64,000 nt of DNA from Peribolospora baueri (lineage: Eukaryota; Basidiomycota; Peribolosporomycetes; Peribolosporales; Peribolosporaceae): the NCBI GenBank assembly GCA_029717555.1, contig JAMDHS010000001.1, forward strand, positions 186,001 through 250,000. The letters are read 5' to 3'. The number at the start of each line of letters is the position of its first letter. The first letter of the stretch is position 1. The notes beneath the pieces are model-generated. The model saw only the letters and a list, made by a program, of their open reading frames with translations. It was not told the DNA's origin and searched no databases. Shown here in pieces: positions 39,429 through 51,817 of this stretch. Position numbers and translations under genes: made by a program.

Positions 39429-41952
39429 TTAGAGCCTGTGTCCCAGGACCTTCCTCTTGTAGATCGTCTCCAGCTCGGCCCTACTCTCGCGAATCCACTT
39501 GCTTTCGGCTAGAGCGCGCTGGACCGTGAAGCGGGTGCGCACGTTCCGGTCGAGGAGACCGTAGATGAACGCTGCGGCTGCACCGTCGTCGACGTTGGAT
39601 CGAAGACATCAGCGCTTCCATTCCCCCCTTCTCATGCGTAGAGCATAGCGCGGCGGCGCTTACCAGCAGCAGATATGTGCGCTTCCGCGGGCCATTCAAG
39701 GCACCCTTCAAGAATCCTCAGGACCTGCTCAGCGAAGTTTCGCGCAGCAAGGACATTATACGCCGTGCTAACATGCTCATGTTCATAGCTCGCCGACACT
39801 CACAGTGCGGTTGTGGAACTCCTGGCTAGCCGTCACCTCCCATTCCGGGCTCTCACCTGCGTCCAGACATTGGCGGTATCGCGTCCATTTCTCCACAAAG
39901 TTCGTCGGACTCGCTGCATCAGTCGGTTGGAAACATAAAGGTAAATAGAGGCGACTGGGTTCGTTGACAATATGCACGAGAGGTGACGCACGCAGGTATG
40001 CCTCCTGGTTGTCGTCGAAAGGGTGCCGTCCGAAGAGCATGACGTAACAAACCACCCCTACCGCCCAGCAATCGAGCTGTACGCGCAAGGTGGGAAGTGG
40101 TCAATTGAGGGCTAGTCGCAAGATCCGCGAGAAGCTGAAGCCTACGCTTCCTGCTCACCGAAGCCCCCTCGTAGCCGCTGTTGTCCACTCTCGCGAAGAG
40201 ATATTCGGGACTGAGGTAACTGATGGTGCCAACGGCAGAATACGACCTCGAAGACTCGCCATTCCGCGCCGCGTGAGCGAGTCCAAAGTCAGCCAATTGG
40301 ATCGTGGGGAAGGGGCTTGAGGACGACAGCAGGAGGACGTTCTCAGGCTGAGAGGATCAAGACGATATGAGCTTCGAGGTTCAACCAAGTTTGGGGCAAA
40401 AAAAGCGCGCTAATACTCGCCTTAATATCGCGATGGCTGATGCCTTTGCCATGCAAGTACTGAACACCGTGACGTTCCGTCAGTGAACAAGCCAGAGGAA
40501 ACCTGCATTCCTTCGAAATTAGCTCACTTTGAGCCCTTTTAGCATCTGAAAGCAGATGTATTTGCTTTCAGCTTCGCTGAGGCCACGCTTGGTTTGCACG
40601 TATGAGAATAAGTCTCCGCCCATGACGAGGTCGACGAAGAGATAGCTAAACATCGGACAGCAGCCGCTGGTTAGTCTCGCTCATAAAAGTGTGTCTGGAG
40701 GAAAAACGTGCTGTGCAGACCCACCAGGTCCTTTCTGAGTTTTGGACATCCACCAGGCGATTGATGTTGGGCTGTCAACTCATCCCGAAAGCAAGCGCGT
40801 GAGCACCTCTGCGCAAACATTGGATATCTAGACCGGGCCGTCTGGTCGCTCACATGTTGAATCCTTTTGAGTACGTCAACTTCGCGCTCCAGCGACCGGG
40901 CGAAAATGTCCAGGTCCTCGTCGAACTCAGTTTTCATGCGGACCACTTTACAAGCCACTTGTTTGTGTGCGAGTTTGTCATAGGCGAGATGAACCGTGGC
41001 AGACGCCCCGCTGCCGGAAGCATGAGACGAAAGGTAGGTGAGAAGCTATTTATCGACCATTGAAAGACGTAGAAGACCGAACGCTCACGTCCCCAAGACG
41101 CGATTGAAGACGACGAAGCGGTCGAACATTGCTACTTCCTCATCGGGATGTCCCACACACCCCGCAGCAGGCTCCCCCACACCCAGGTGGATGTAGGTGA
41201 AAGCTATGCTGTGCCATTGCAGATCGTCCTGAGAAAGGGGCATCTCAATGCGATCACCGTCGTTCAGAATGATGGTCTGCCCGTGGATAAGATGACCGTT
41301 CCAGAGCAGCCCATTCAAGGAGAGATCCTTGACGGGGAGCAGTGACGTAGCATATATGCGTCAGGACGAAGAAGGGCAAGGAAAGCCCCTCGTTTGCTCG
41401 AGACCCTGGCTTACCTCGCAGGTCACGAAGACATCTCCGGAGTCTGCCAGGTGGGAGAACAGCTTGAAGTGACGACCGGAGACGCGCGCATCGGAGACGA
41501 CGTAGTCGCTTCACCGAAGGGAAGGTGTCAGCTCGACGAGCATCTCAAAGTCCACTTTCGTGTTTGGCCAGGTGCGGATAGCGAGCAGTGTTGAGTACTG
41601 AGCGAGGACCTTACCAGGATGGGTGTCGTCCGACCACGAAAGGAATGCCCATCTGGATGTGCAGTACTGAGATGACAATACGGGAGGAGGGCCCATCGAC
41701 GGGTGAGCCAAAACAAGTAAATGAACCCACGGCCTGACACAATTAGGCGGGAGAAGATGAAGGCGTCCAACCGTGCGTATTAGGGCCTTGCGTCGTAATG
41801 AGCTGAGCGCAGCTCTGGACGTCCAATGGAGAGGCATGGTCAGGCGTGGGTGAGCTATCGGGCACAGGGTCGGAATGGATGGTGATGCCCGATAGGAGGC
41901 AGCGCTTTCTCTGAAGTACACTATCGCAGGAGGGCTCGAAAATGACGGGCAT
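39429..41952 (-). CDS. FHA-domain serine/threonine kinase, Chk2/Cds1/Rad53-like
   Basis: Such kinases transmit DNA damage and replication stress signals. The likely start is 41952 (MPVIFEPSCDSVLQRKRCLL). Spliced exons give a single FHA domain: MGIPFVVGRHPSCDYVVSDA, RVSGRHFKLFSH and LNGLLWNGHLIHGQTIILND, with the Arg and Ser-Gly-Arg-His that bind phosphothreonine. The kinase follows: Gly loop ASGSGASATVHLAYD, ACKVVRM with the ATP Lys, VMGGDLFSYVQTKRGLSEAE, YLHGKGISHRDIK|PENVLLL, LADFGLAHAARN, AVGTISYLSPEYLF and LDCWAVGVVCYVMLFGRHPF. The last exon is LLDRNVRTRFTVQRALAESK and ends in TAA at 39429. About ten exons; borders in the first two (41770-41650) are uncertain. No second FHA or SQ/TQ-rich region was seen, so Cds1/Chk2 or Dun1 are all possible. 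Confidence 0.85.
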
Positions 41953-42180
41953 GCTTGGCGTGATAACTGAGAGGTCGTCAAGTCACCGTAAGACTTGTCT
42001 TTTCGCGATGGTGGTAGCTGAGAAAGAAAACAGTCTGGCTGCTCGTCCGGTGAAATTGCCGCGGAGACTTGCGTTCGGATCACGCATATAGGCCAGGTGC
42101 AGTTCTCTCCACGCGTCTTGCTTCGACTTCAACAATCGTATCGTGGGGTATCACTATCGTACATACATGCGTGCGAACGT

Positions 42181-43566
42181 TCACTCGATCACAAATCCCT
42201 CCTGCCGTCTCCTCAGGCTCATCTCTTGCCGCCGCTGCATGTCTTTTACCCTCTTCGCTAGCCCCGGGTCCGGTCGCAGATCATTCATGGTCAAAGTCTT
42301 GCTGCAGCCGGCGGTTGGACAGTTGGCCTTGCCGCCACTCGTGCGGATATACTCGTGTATCGCTTCGCGCGAGAAAGAGTGAGGGCAGAGATTGCTGTTC
42401 GGAGACGGGCAGTGAGATGGTCATTCCAAGATCAGCAACACCCTTCGGTCGCCGCCTGACACCTGCATACGCACCTGGTGACCGGATCGACGAAGATGGT
42501 GAGCGTAAGTGGGCACTTGTAGTCTTGTGTCTGACCGCCCATGACGATCTCCTCGTCTTCCGACTCTTCATCACCCTCTGTAATCGCCGATGTAGGAATA
42601 TGTGCACAAACAGGGAGCAAACAAGCATTAGACTCTTTGCATTTCTTGTGAGCGAATTGCCCGGTGCCCACCTTTCTCAATGAACGAGTTGATGTGGGGC
42701 ATTGGCTCGCCCTCGTGGTTCACCTCCTGAACAAGGCGGCACAGGAGAAAAGCACCGACCGCACATTCAGCCTTCGCTCGGTGGACGATGTCTACGGGAT
42801 CACAAGCATGTAAAAATGAACGAGGCGGCTCACCCATAATCGTTCACGAAGGTCCTTGTATCCGGCATGTGTACTGTATTTCTGTCTCGAAGTCTTGCTT
42901 TGATGTTCCCTCAATTCGTTCGACACGAGGACATTGTAGATCTTCGTAGCATCCAGCTGGGACAGAAGAATAAAAAGGGACACACGACCATTGGCTCCAT
43001 GAAAGGCCTGGCTTAGACAAAGAAAGCTAGCTCACAATCTCTTCGCCTTGCAGCAGCCTCTGCCGTATTTGGTCCAAAGCTGATTTGCGCGCTGTCGCCT
43101 CTGTGTACACGTCCAATAGCCCGCGGAAGCGCCGGTCCAGATCCAAAACAGTCTGGTGGCAATACCAAGAGTAATAGGTGTGAGTGGAATTCAACGATAC
43201 CCTTCACATGGTCAAGCAAAAGCAGCCTACCCGTTCCAAACCCTCCGCCTCTTCCGCCCCCACGGCCGCGTCGGCAAGAAAGACCGTGGCTTGTTCCTCG
43301 ATCGTCTTCTCAAATGGACCGTAATCTGCCTTGAGCGTTCGCAACTTCACCTCTGCCTCACGCTCCAGCGGTTGCGGTCCCGCTGTGGATGGATCAAAAC
43401 CGTCGTCGTCATCGTCGTCCTTCTCCTCGTCCGAACTGGAGACGTGAGCGCCGTTGGTATTCGATTCGACTGACGGCCCGTTAGAAGCCGTTAGGGCAGT
43501 GCTGTCTTCCACCTCCCTCGCCGACTCCATTCTTTCCAAACGTCTGGACGGGCCGGTGCGAGGCAT
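42181..43566 (-). CDS. NSE2: SUMO E3 ligase NSE2/MMS21 (SP-RING)
   Basis: Nse2 is the SUMO ligase of the Smc5-Smc6 DNA-repair complex. The start at 43566 is MPRTGPSRRLERMESAREVE, then an acidic run (EEKDDDDDDGFDP) and coiled helices (LEREAEVKLRTLKADYGPFE, LDATKIYNVLVSNELREH) that would dock on Smc5. The SP-RING is split by introns: GQTQDYKCPLTLTIFVDPVT, SNLCPHSFSREAIHEYI and ANCPTAGCSKTLTMNDL. It keeps the zinc ligands C-x(n)-C-x-H...C-x(4)-C typical of Nse2, Siz and PIAS. The tail KDMQRRQEMSLRRRQEGF is basic and ends at 42181. Seven or so exons. It lies just upstream of the Chk2-like kinase on the same strand, with 228 bp between them. Confidence 0.9.
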
Positions 43567-43813
43567 GGAGGAGCTGAAATTGATAGTCTGGCAGAACCAA
43601 CCAGGTTAGGCGATGATGGATCGCCGGCAGTGACAGAGAGAGGTACGAGCATCTGAATCGGTTGCCGCAGCACTCGCGCACGCGTAAAGGAGCGCGTCGC
43701 CGGCCATGACAAAGAAATGAGGACGATTTGGCGCAAGCCTTTCATGCTAACCGCACATCTTCGCCCGTATCTATCTTCTTTTCCTTCCTCGTACGCCCTC
43801 ATTCTGACCCTCC

Positions 43814-46800
43814 ATGGAGCAGGAGATTGCAGCTTGCTTGCAGGCCACCTTGTCGCCCGACCCTAACGCCCGGGTCGGCGCTGAGCTGAGACTCGCCGAG
43901 CTTCAGGGCCAAGGACGTGAGCACCACGGCTTGTTTGCTCGGTGGCGTTCTTCTGCCTTCGATGAGGAGATGTCTACGCTCACCCAGGTGGCAAGATTTT
44001 TAGGAATATTCGAACTAAAGCACGATGCGATTGTTTTTCTTCTTCACCCTCACTCGCAGAGGCTGGGCTTAGTCTTGCTAAACTGGCGATTACACAAGAA
44101 GCCGATATCTACCTTCGACAGATGAGTCCCTGCTCATACAGGTTCAACATTGGGGGCGCTTCCGAGCAGTAAAGTTGAAGGACTCCTATTATCCATTCTT
44201 TTACGCAGCGGGTGTGGCTCTGAGACGGTACGTGACCGAGAGGTGGTCCTTGCACTTTTCGACGTTCAAGGGCTCCCCTCCGAGCCTCGAGGTAAGTGGG
44301 GCGGCACCTTGGAAACATTCCAACTGGTCCCATCTGTTGACGCGGCTCTGTTTGCAGATCAAGGGCAAAATCCGACAGATTGTTTTTCATGGATTATCCG
44401 ACCCTCAGAGGAAGATCAGGCTGGCCTGTGTGAGTTATATACGAATCCTTGTTAGGCGCTCCTAAGACCATGAGATCTGATGAAGATGTTGCTCTACTTT
44501 GACATGACAGGCCTACGTTCTTTCTGAGATAGCTCACGCCGACTGGCCCGACGAGTACCCTTCCCTGATGCATGACCTTCTCCAGCTACTCAGCTCAGGC
44601 TCAGCAGACAGCGTGCACGGCGCGATGAGGGTCTTGACCGAGTTCGTCAGGAACGACTTGAGCGAAGATCAGCTCATTCCTATCAGCCGGGACATGCTAC
44701 CTCAAATGTTGAACATTTTGGGCGATTCCGAGGTGAGAGGACGGACGCACATCATGATGACGTGTAGCGTTGCACAAGAGCTTGCACTGATCTTTCCCTG
44801 TCTGATCCGCGATCCCAATGAAAGCTCCACCCTCCGGCGACCAGAGCTCGTTGCGTGTCGGTCTTCCGCCAATGCCTGACGACCTTGTACATGGTCAAGG
44901 AGCAGCATCCCGAGGCCGTGCGACAGGCTGTCAACGACATCTTGCCGATTTGGCTCAATGCCTTCGCTCAACTCCTCAACGTCAACGTGGCAACTGAGCT
45001 GCAGAGCGGGTCGCAACAAGCGACAGAAGGGTTGAGCATCAGGAACGAGGTGTTCAGGGTGAGTGACACTCACAGCGTACTCACATGACTACCTATTGAC
45101 GATTCCTCTCTCGTCCCCAGACTCTTTCTGCCGCCTTCACCGCTTTCCCGAAAGCCATTCTACCGGCGCTTCCGTCGTTCATCTCGATGTCTGCTCAGCA
45201 TCTTGCCCACCTTTTCCCCATTTTCCGCGCCAACTACCTGTTTGCCGACTCCCCCGGAGCTGGACCGATCGAGGAAGGCGTGGAAGATGTCAGCGCGGAC
45301 ATTCCCAAGCTTGCGAGCGGCATTATGGACTTTACCGCCCAAACTACGAGGAAGTCTGCGGTCAAGAGCAGTTTCGTGACTGATGATGAGCGAGCGACCG
45401 CCGAACTGAGTCAGTTCGTGGTCAGCGCTATCGGTTTTGCACAAATGACCTCGGACGATGTGAGCGCTTTTCTCTTGCTGTTTTGCTGCTTGTGGCAAAC
45501 CTCCCGGTGTTGACATTGTGCGCGCTTTGTTTTACAAAGGAGGAGACGTGGGCCAACGATCCAAATGCCTTCGTTGCAAACGAGGAGGAGGATACAGAAT
45601 CCTACAGCCTTCGCATCGCGTCTTGCGACCTCTTGTCGATCCTTCTGGATCGTTATCCGCACCCAACCGTGGCCGCGCTCTGGTTGGCCATCCAGAGGCA
45701 GATCGCAGAGAGCGACCAGCTGCGCGGACAGGGTGCAGATGACTGGTGGAAGGGCTACGAGGCAATCTTGACGGTGGTTGGAGGCGTCGCCGACGACCTG
45801 ACGGACCTCCTCACCACGGAAGCATCTGGTACTGCCGTGAAGGAGTTCAACCTCGAGATTATCTTCAATGGCATCGTCTTGCAAAATATTGGTGCGACCG
45901 GTCAGTACCCTGCTTCTTCGCCTATTGTGTAGTGGCTGCTGAGTGGCGAGGGACCGGTCTGATTCAAGTTTGTTTTCCCGCTGCAGACGTCCCTTTCCTG
46001 CAAGGCCGTGCATTTGTCTTTGCATCGCAGTACGCCAAGGCTTTACCAGAGCATCTTGCTAGCCAGTTCCTCGATGGGGCCATTAAGGTGCTCGAGGAGC
46101 CAAGCACCGGTGTGCCGGTCAAAGTCAGCGCCGTTCGCACCATCAAGAAGTGAGCCTCTTCCTCTTCACGTGAATTACGAAGCTGTTGTGACTCATTCTT
46201 GTCATTCATTTACGGACGTCATCAGCTTTGCTCGGCACTTGGCGCCTTCTCTCACCGCCCCACTGGCTTCTCGGATTCTTAAGGATTTGGGTCCGCTGAT
46301 CTCGCAAACGAGCGAGGATACGTTGGTTCTCCTGCTAGAAGCAATCCAGGCCATCGTGGTGGGCAATGAAGACCACGTCGATCCCGACACCGTGGCAGCC
46401 GTCGTTGCGGCAGCCCTCGAGCAGTGGGCCCAAAGCTCAAGAGGTGCGTGCGTTGCTGGGAAGCGGGTGATCACAACAACGTTGGGACCGCGGGAGCGTA
46501 AGCAGACATCTCAATCTTTTCTCATCATCCCTACCGGCCATTGGGTGGTATTTACGAGCAGATCCGATCCTAGTGTCTGTCATCTCCGATCTGTTCGAGG
46601 CGTTGGCATCCTCGCCCTCTCCTCCCATATATCATGCCGTGATGCGGTCTTCCCTCCCCGTTCTCATGCAGGCCATCGCCACGGCCCTGACGGAGGACTC
46701 GGTGCAGCCGAGCCCAGTCGCCGAAGGCGGAGTAGAACTCGTTGCCGCTGTTTTGCGCGGAAAGCAGAGTCCTCAGGGTCTTGGTGTTGTCCAGGAGATC

Positions 46801-48481
46801 GCCCCTGTTCTGTTCGCAGTCCTCGAGAAGACGGAGGACAGGGGCATTCTGCAGGTGAGTGAAGTACGTCGGTGAATCATCACAAGACCTTCCAGTATAC
46901 TCACAGCTGTGTCGAGCATCTAGGGTGGCGTGGAAGTCCTCTCGCTCCTCGTCCGCAAGACGTGTGACGAGCTGCTCTGCTGGCGCGACGCGTCGGGCGC
47001 CTCGGGTCTTGATAAGCTGCTGGCTGTCGTAGCACGTCTTCTCGCGCCATCAGAGTCCGAGTCCGGTGGCCTTTTCGTTGGGGACCTCATCGTCTCCCTT
47101 CTGCGCAAGGCGGGGCAACAAGTTTTTCCTGTGCTGCCAGAGCTGCTCAAAGCTCTCGTCTTCCGATTGGTGACTGCCCGGACTGCGTCATTTTCCCAGG
47201 TGAAGCCGTCGTTAACTGGACCGAACATATGAGAACCATGCATCCCCATCACTAACTCGGCATTTCTCTCTCATGGCAGAGTCTTATCGTCCCGTTCGCA
47301 TACCTAATTCATACCCAATTCGACACAACGCTTTCGTTGCTTGAATCCCTTCAAATTCCCGCTGACGTCGACCCTTCGTGTCCGACGGCCATCGACGTTC
47401 TTCTCCGCTCTTGGGCGGACAACGCGGAGACGTTCCAAGGCTTCTGGTCTATGCGTGTTAGGTGCGTTTCCTGGGGCTTCGGTCGTCTCTTCTGTACGTC
47501 CATCTGGCATATTCTCATCATATTGGTTCTTGTGATCAGTACGCTCGCGCTCGCAGACCTGTATAGGTCCGGTCGACCAAGCATTCAAAACGTGCTTGTC
47601 AAGGGCGACCTCGTCGTCGATCCGGCTTCCGCCAACGGTAAGCCGTCGGTTCCACGCCCACTTCCACCCAGGACACAGAATGAAGAAGCTCAGGTCGTGC
47701 TCGGGCATCACACAGTCATCAAGACTCGTTCTCGAGCGAAAGCTAGTGAGTGATTGTGATTGCGAGGGAGATCATCGCATCGGACCAGAACTCACCTGGG
47801 TTCTGCTGTCCATTTACCCCGCTTCTCATAGCGCCAGACAAGTTCACTTCCATCCCGTTCCCTCAGAAAGCTGTCAAGATAATACTGAGGGATCTGCACA
47901 CGGCAGTAGAGCAAAATGCGTCCGGCGGTGGTACGGACGACGTCGCCGACTCAGAGGACGGCGACGAGGATTGGGAGGATGATGACCCGGCGGACCTCGT
48001 TGCAAGGACGGAGGAGTACGGGTTCTTGTCTGGTGAGCCAGTCTTCCCAAATCTGGTGCAACGCCCCGCGCTCTGACAGTACTTTGGCTGGTGCGATTTG
48101 GTCGTGTCTGCTCAGACATGCTCGGCGAAGACATGGGCGATTTGAAAGATGAAGAAGATGACGAAGAGCTCAAGCAGGACCCGATCTACACCATGGATCT
48201 GGCCGTGAGTTTCGCGTTTTGTCCCTCCAGTGGAGATGGCGGACTCGTCGTTTCTCCCTTGGTTGGCTTGATATGATCTGATTGACCGTCTGATCCTTTT
48301 TCGTCATCCCCGTCCTGATCCGTGATGTCTGTTATCTCTCCCGTCGACCGCACACCCGCAGGACCATCTCGTCAACTTCTTCCGTGAAGCGTCTGCCGCC
48401 CAGCCAGCGTACTTCGAGCAGAGCTGCGCCAGCTTGATGCTGGAGGAAGGCGAGATGATGAAGAAGGTTTTGAAGAAGTGA
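43814..48481 (+). CDS. importin-9 / Kap114-type karyopherin
   Basis: This importin-beta family carrier brings histones H2A-H2B, TBP and other basic cargo into the nucleus. The start is MEQEIAACLQATLSPDPNAR. The importin N-terminal domain follows in pieces: GLSLAKLAITQEADIYLRQ, AGVALRRYVTERWSLHFSTF, IRQIVFHGLSDPQRKIRLAC, YVLSEIAHADWPDEYPSLMH. HEAT helices continue through MLPQMLNILGDSE, YMVKEQHPEAVRQAVNDILP and FQKA-type repeats. The C-terminal acidic loop (DGDEDWEDDDPADLVARTEE) precedes DPIYTMDLA and LVNFFREASAAQPAYFEQSC, as in importin-9. It stops at 48481. About fifteen or more exons, about 1,000 residues. Start and stop checked; some middle exon borders are not. Confidence 0.88.
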
Positions 48482-49081
48482 AGGAAGGCCGGGGGCGTCA
48501 CAGCGCAAGAGGCGAAGCGATCGTTGACATCTCGAGCTATAGTCACTACCGTACTTGTCGCCCCTTTTCGCTTAACTCGAGTTATCACCGCTATGGATGG
48601 CCCGCCCTGGCTGGCTGGCTGCAAAATGTAATCAACGGAGAATTGGAAGCAGGTCGAATAGAGCGAGGCGATGGGTGACTGTCTATCCCGTCTTACTGCT
48701 TTAACCTCCTTGTTTTTCACCCGCTGATCTCCCTCCACTTATCCTTCGTCCACGCCGCCCGTTGGGCAGGAAGACAAAGCAGCAAGAAGAAACGGGTCTC
48801 CAACAGGGAGGGAGGATAAAACAGCAAGAAGAAACGGTCTTCAACGGGGAGACAGGATAAAACGGCGAGAAGAAACGGCCTTCAACAATGTCACGCTTGC
48901 CACGTGGCAAAATGGAAAAGTCCCTCTTGAAGACCGTTTTTCTCTTGTTGAAGACCCTTTTTCTCCTTGTTTTTCATCTTGCTAATCTTTCCCCGCAGAT
49001 TCTGAGGAACCATTCGGCTCGTGAGGTTTCGATGGTGGGATGGGCCAGCACCAAAACTCTTTGAGAAAAACGTCTAATTAT
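48482..49081. other. convergent intergenic region with minisatellite
   Basis: A 600-bp spacer between the importin stop and the LRR-protein stop. Its first half looks like a 3' UTR. Its second half holds the tandem and inverted repeat described separately. No coding region is supported. Confidence 0.5.
48781..48966. repeat. 41-42 bp minisatellite followed by inverted units
   Basis: Two full units (48781-48822, 48823-48863) and a partial third (48864-48886) share agaagaaacggtcttcaac and ggataaaac. About 40 bases later two copies of the core appear in reverse orientation (ttgaagaccgtttttctc at 48927-48944 and ttgaagaccctttttctcc from 48948). Transcribed, the two halves could pair into a long hairpin. 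Confidence 0.85.
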
Positions 49082-51615
49082 TCATCCCTTGCGGCGAAAC
49101 CACACCAGCTTGTCCTCGTCGGAGAGAACCCTCCACTCTTTGCGACAGACAAGACAGCCGCACTCTTGTTCCTCCCAGACACCCTTCCCTCGCGCCGACG
49201 CCCCGGAGGAGGGCCTATCGGGCCTCTCCGACTTGACGTTCATCATCTCCCTCATAAAAGACGGCCACAGACCAAGATGGGCCATCGCGCAGAGCGCACA
49301 GAAACGCCATTCCACCTCTTCCGCCTCCTCTCCGATCCAACGTCCCCTTCCGCCGATGAGGAAAGGGGTCATGCTGAAACCCCGGCCTCCGCCTCCGCCT
49401 CCGCCGGAAGCGGTGGTTCTGCTTCGCGCCTTGCTTCCGCCATTCCGGCCACGAACGTGACCTTGACCTGGGAAAGACGGGAGAGCAGCTTGATGTGCGT
49501 CCAAAGCCTCGCCCACGGCAGCTGGTCCGGCGTCAGGTGGGAGGCCAGCAACGACAGCGCAAGCGACCATCGTGGTCATATCTGCCGTCCTCGCAACCCC
49601 GTGGCGGCCTGGCATACGACAGGATTGAGATGTGGACGTTCCTTGACGTGTTCTCATCCTTCCAGTCGCTGAAATGGACGTTAAAGAGGGGAAGGAAGAC
49701 GAGCCAAACTCGTCCTCGATAAGATCGCGAAAGGGCACGGCGGGACAGAGATAGTGAACGCGTTCGACGAGAGGAGGGAAGTGAAGCGCGTTGCGGCGTG
49801 GCGACGAGGAAGGCGAACGAGAAATGTCGCTGAGGTCATCGCTAAAACCGGCACTGTTGTCCTCTGACATCGGAGGACCTGGAGGTGCAGGCAAGATAAG
49901 CTGCCGACAAGAGACGCAGACGTAAGAGTCTGACACTAGTCGGGACAGGTGGGGCGGCAAGAGAGCGAGGTCGTGGATGGAATTGTCGAGTTGCCAGGCG
50001 GCGCTGCCATCGTCGCCTTCGTCATGGACCTGGTGATCATGATCCGATAGCAACGCTTCTCCGAGCTGATTTATCTCCGAAGGACCACGATCTATCTTCT
50101 CCGACGCTGTCCATGACTGACGGTGCTGAAGAGGTCCATTCGCCTTGAAAAGCTGCCGACGAAGGATGCGCACGCAGATGTCCACCAAGCTCTCCACCTT
50201 GTGCCGCCTTCTCCCAGCACCTGTGGTTCCTCTGGCCCCTTTTGTCGCCTTTAATCGAGCATCTTGCCCCACCCTGTACAAGTGGAATAGTTCCTCTTTC
50301 CTCCATTGTTCACTGAGCAAGCGCTTCACGTTGCGAACGTTTAGGCGCGTAGCAGTGCTGTCTCCCCGACGCCGCCTGCGTCGATAGCCGGGCTCTTCTG
50401 ACGCCAAGGTGAAGCTTGAAAGACGGGAGAGTAGAGCTAGCGTCGGTGGGAACAAAGGATGCGATCGATCTTCTAAATGGAGGTGTTGCAGTTGAGGAAG
50501 GCGAGCTAGGATAGATAAAGCTGGTAATGCACACGGATAGACATGGGAGGGCGTTGGCTGGGTGGGGTGGCGGGTGACGGCCAAACAGACAAGGATGGCA
50601 TTGCTCACCTCCAAAGCTATCGCGTCCAACCCACAAGCTATTCACCTCGCTTAGCCTCTCCTGGGCCTTTTGCCTTGCAAGTCCCTGGTCACCCAGGCTG
50701 CGCGACAAGTAACTACAAAGGATGCTGAAAGGATCGCGGGGATCGCATGGTGGGTTGCAGCTCCCGGAGCACGAGGCTTTAGGGCTGCTGCCGAAAGACA
50801 CGGCGATGGACAAATGACTAGCCGGGCGCGGCGCAAGAAGGAACGATTCGAGGCAACAAAGAAGAGCGGACGAGATGATGCCAGGAGTGTCACCATGCGA
50901 CGATGATGGCGGCAGCCCCACAGCTTCGTCCTCGCCGCAGTGTACGACCTGCAGCCAATCCTCGCCAGTGGAGATGGTGCGCCAGCGCTGTTGGAGGGTG
51001 GAAAGCGCCTTGGCTTGATCCGAAGGAAGGGAATGTTTGTAAGCCTTGGAAGCCATTTGGGACCCAAGGGCCAGCATGTTGTGGAGGTTCGAGTGGAGGC
51101 GATCTGGGAAAGTCAGGCGGGCGCACAGGGGTTCAATCAACCATATGCTGGGAAAGAAGCGCATGGAGAGGGAATGCAACGAAGCCCATCTGTATGTGCT
51201 CACAGAAGCTGGCGTACCACACGCCGTCAGCCTCCGGTTGCCAATCTTTCGCCTTAGCCCTACCCTTGCCCTTCCAATTGCTCCTCCTGCTCATCCTTCC
51301 TACCGCGCGCCCGCGAACGATGCCATCGAGAGCTGTGACGGCATCCAAGAGATGGATCCAAGCGTTGCACTCGAGCGCAACATGTGCAGCCAGGAGAAGT
51401 CGCCGAGGGGTGGTATGATGGCTGTCAAAGTGGGGTAGGAGGCGCGAGAGGTCTGGTGGTAGGCGGGTGACATCCAAGCATGGAAAGGGTGCGTAGCGAG
51501 AGGAGCCGACGTCGGAGAGGTCCGAAGAGAGTGTGGAGTCGGAGGAAAGAGAATCGTCAGAGATGCTGCCACTGCTGCTGCTGGAGGGCGAGTGTCGCAG
51601 AGAATACAAAGACAT
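49082..51615 (-). CDS. leucine-rich-repeat protein with CxxC motifs, function unknown
   Basis: I recognise this only as a fungal LRR-type protein. Start 51615 is MSLYSLRHSPSSSSSGSISD, a Ser/Asp-rich leader. Three exons are supported: the first junction joins YASF|YRLHSNLHNMLAL (intron about 51205-51104), the second RLSE|PTPSHVYPCALP (intron about 50650-50570). LRR-like segments are LSILARLPQLQHLHLEDRSH and LLSRLSSFTLASEE. After RLNVRNVKRLLSEQWRKEEL comes a long region with three Cys pairs: SDSYVCVSCRQL, RFCALCAMAHLG and QECGCLVCRKEW, which may bind zinc. A Gly run precedes FSMTPFLIGG. It ends DKLVWFRRKG at 49082. Length about 750. Fungal LRR proteins with a C-terminal CxxC are common but uncharacterised. 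Confidence 0.7.
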
Positions 51616-51817
51616 GAAAGACGTTCGTTCTTCTTTCCCTATGTCGTCGTCGTCGTCGTCTTCCTTCGTCAACGTCGATGGGAACGAACGAGTGGACCGG
51701 GGACTGATCGTGCTGACTAAGCAGACTGCGGCGCAACGCTCCTTCCCTCTCCTACCTCGCCAGGACTTCCCTCGACGTTACAATCTTGATGGAAAGAAAG
51801 GTAGCCCATCCGGAGGA

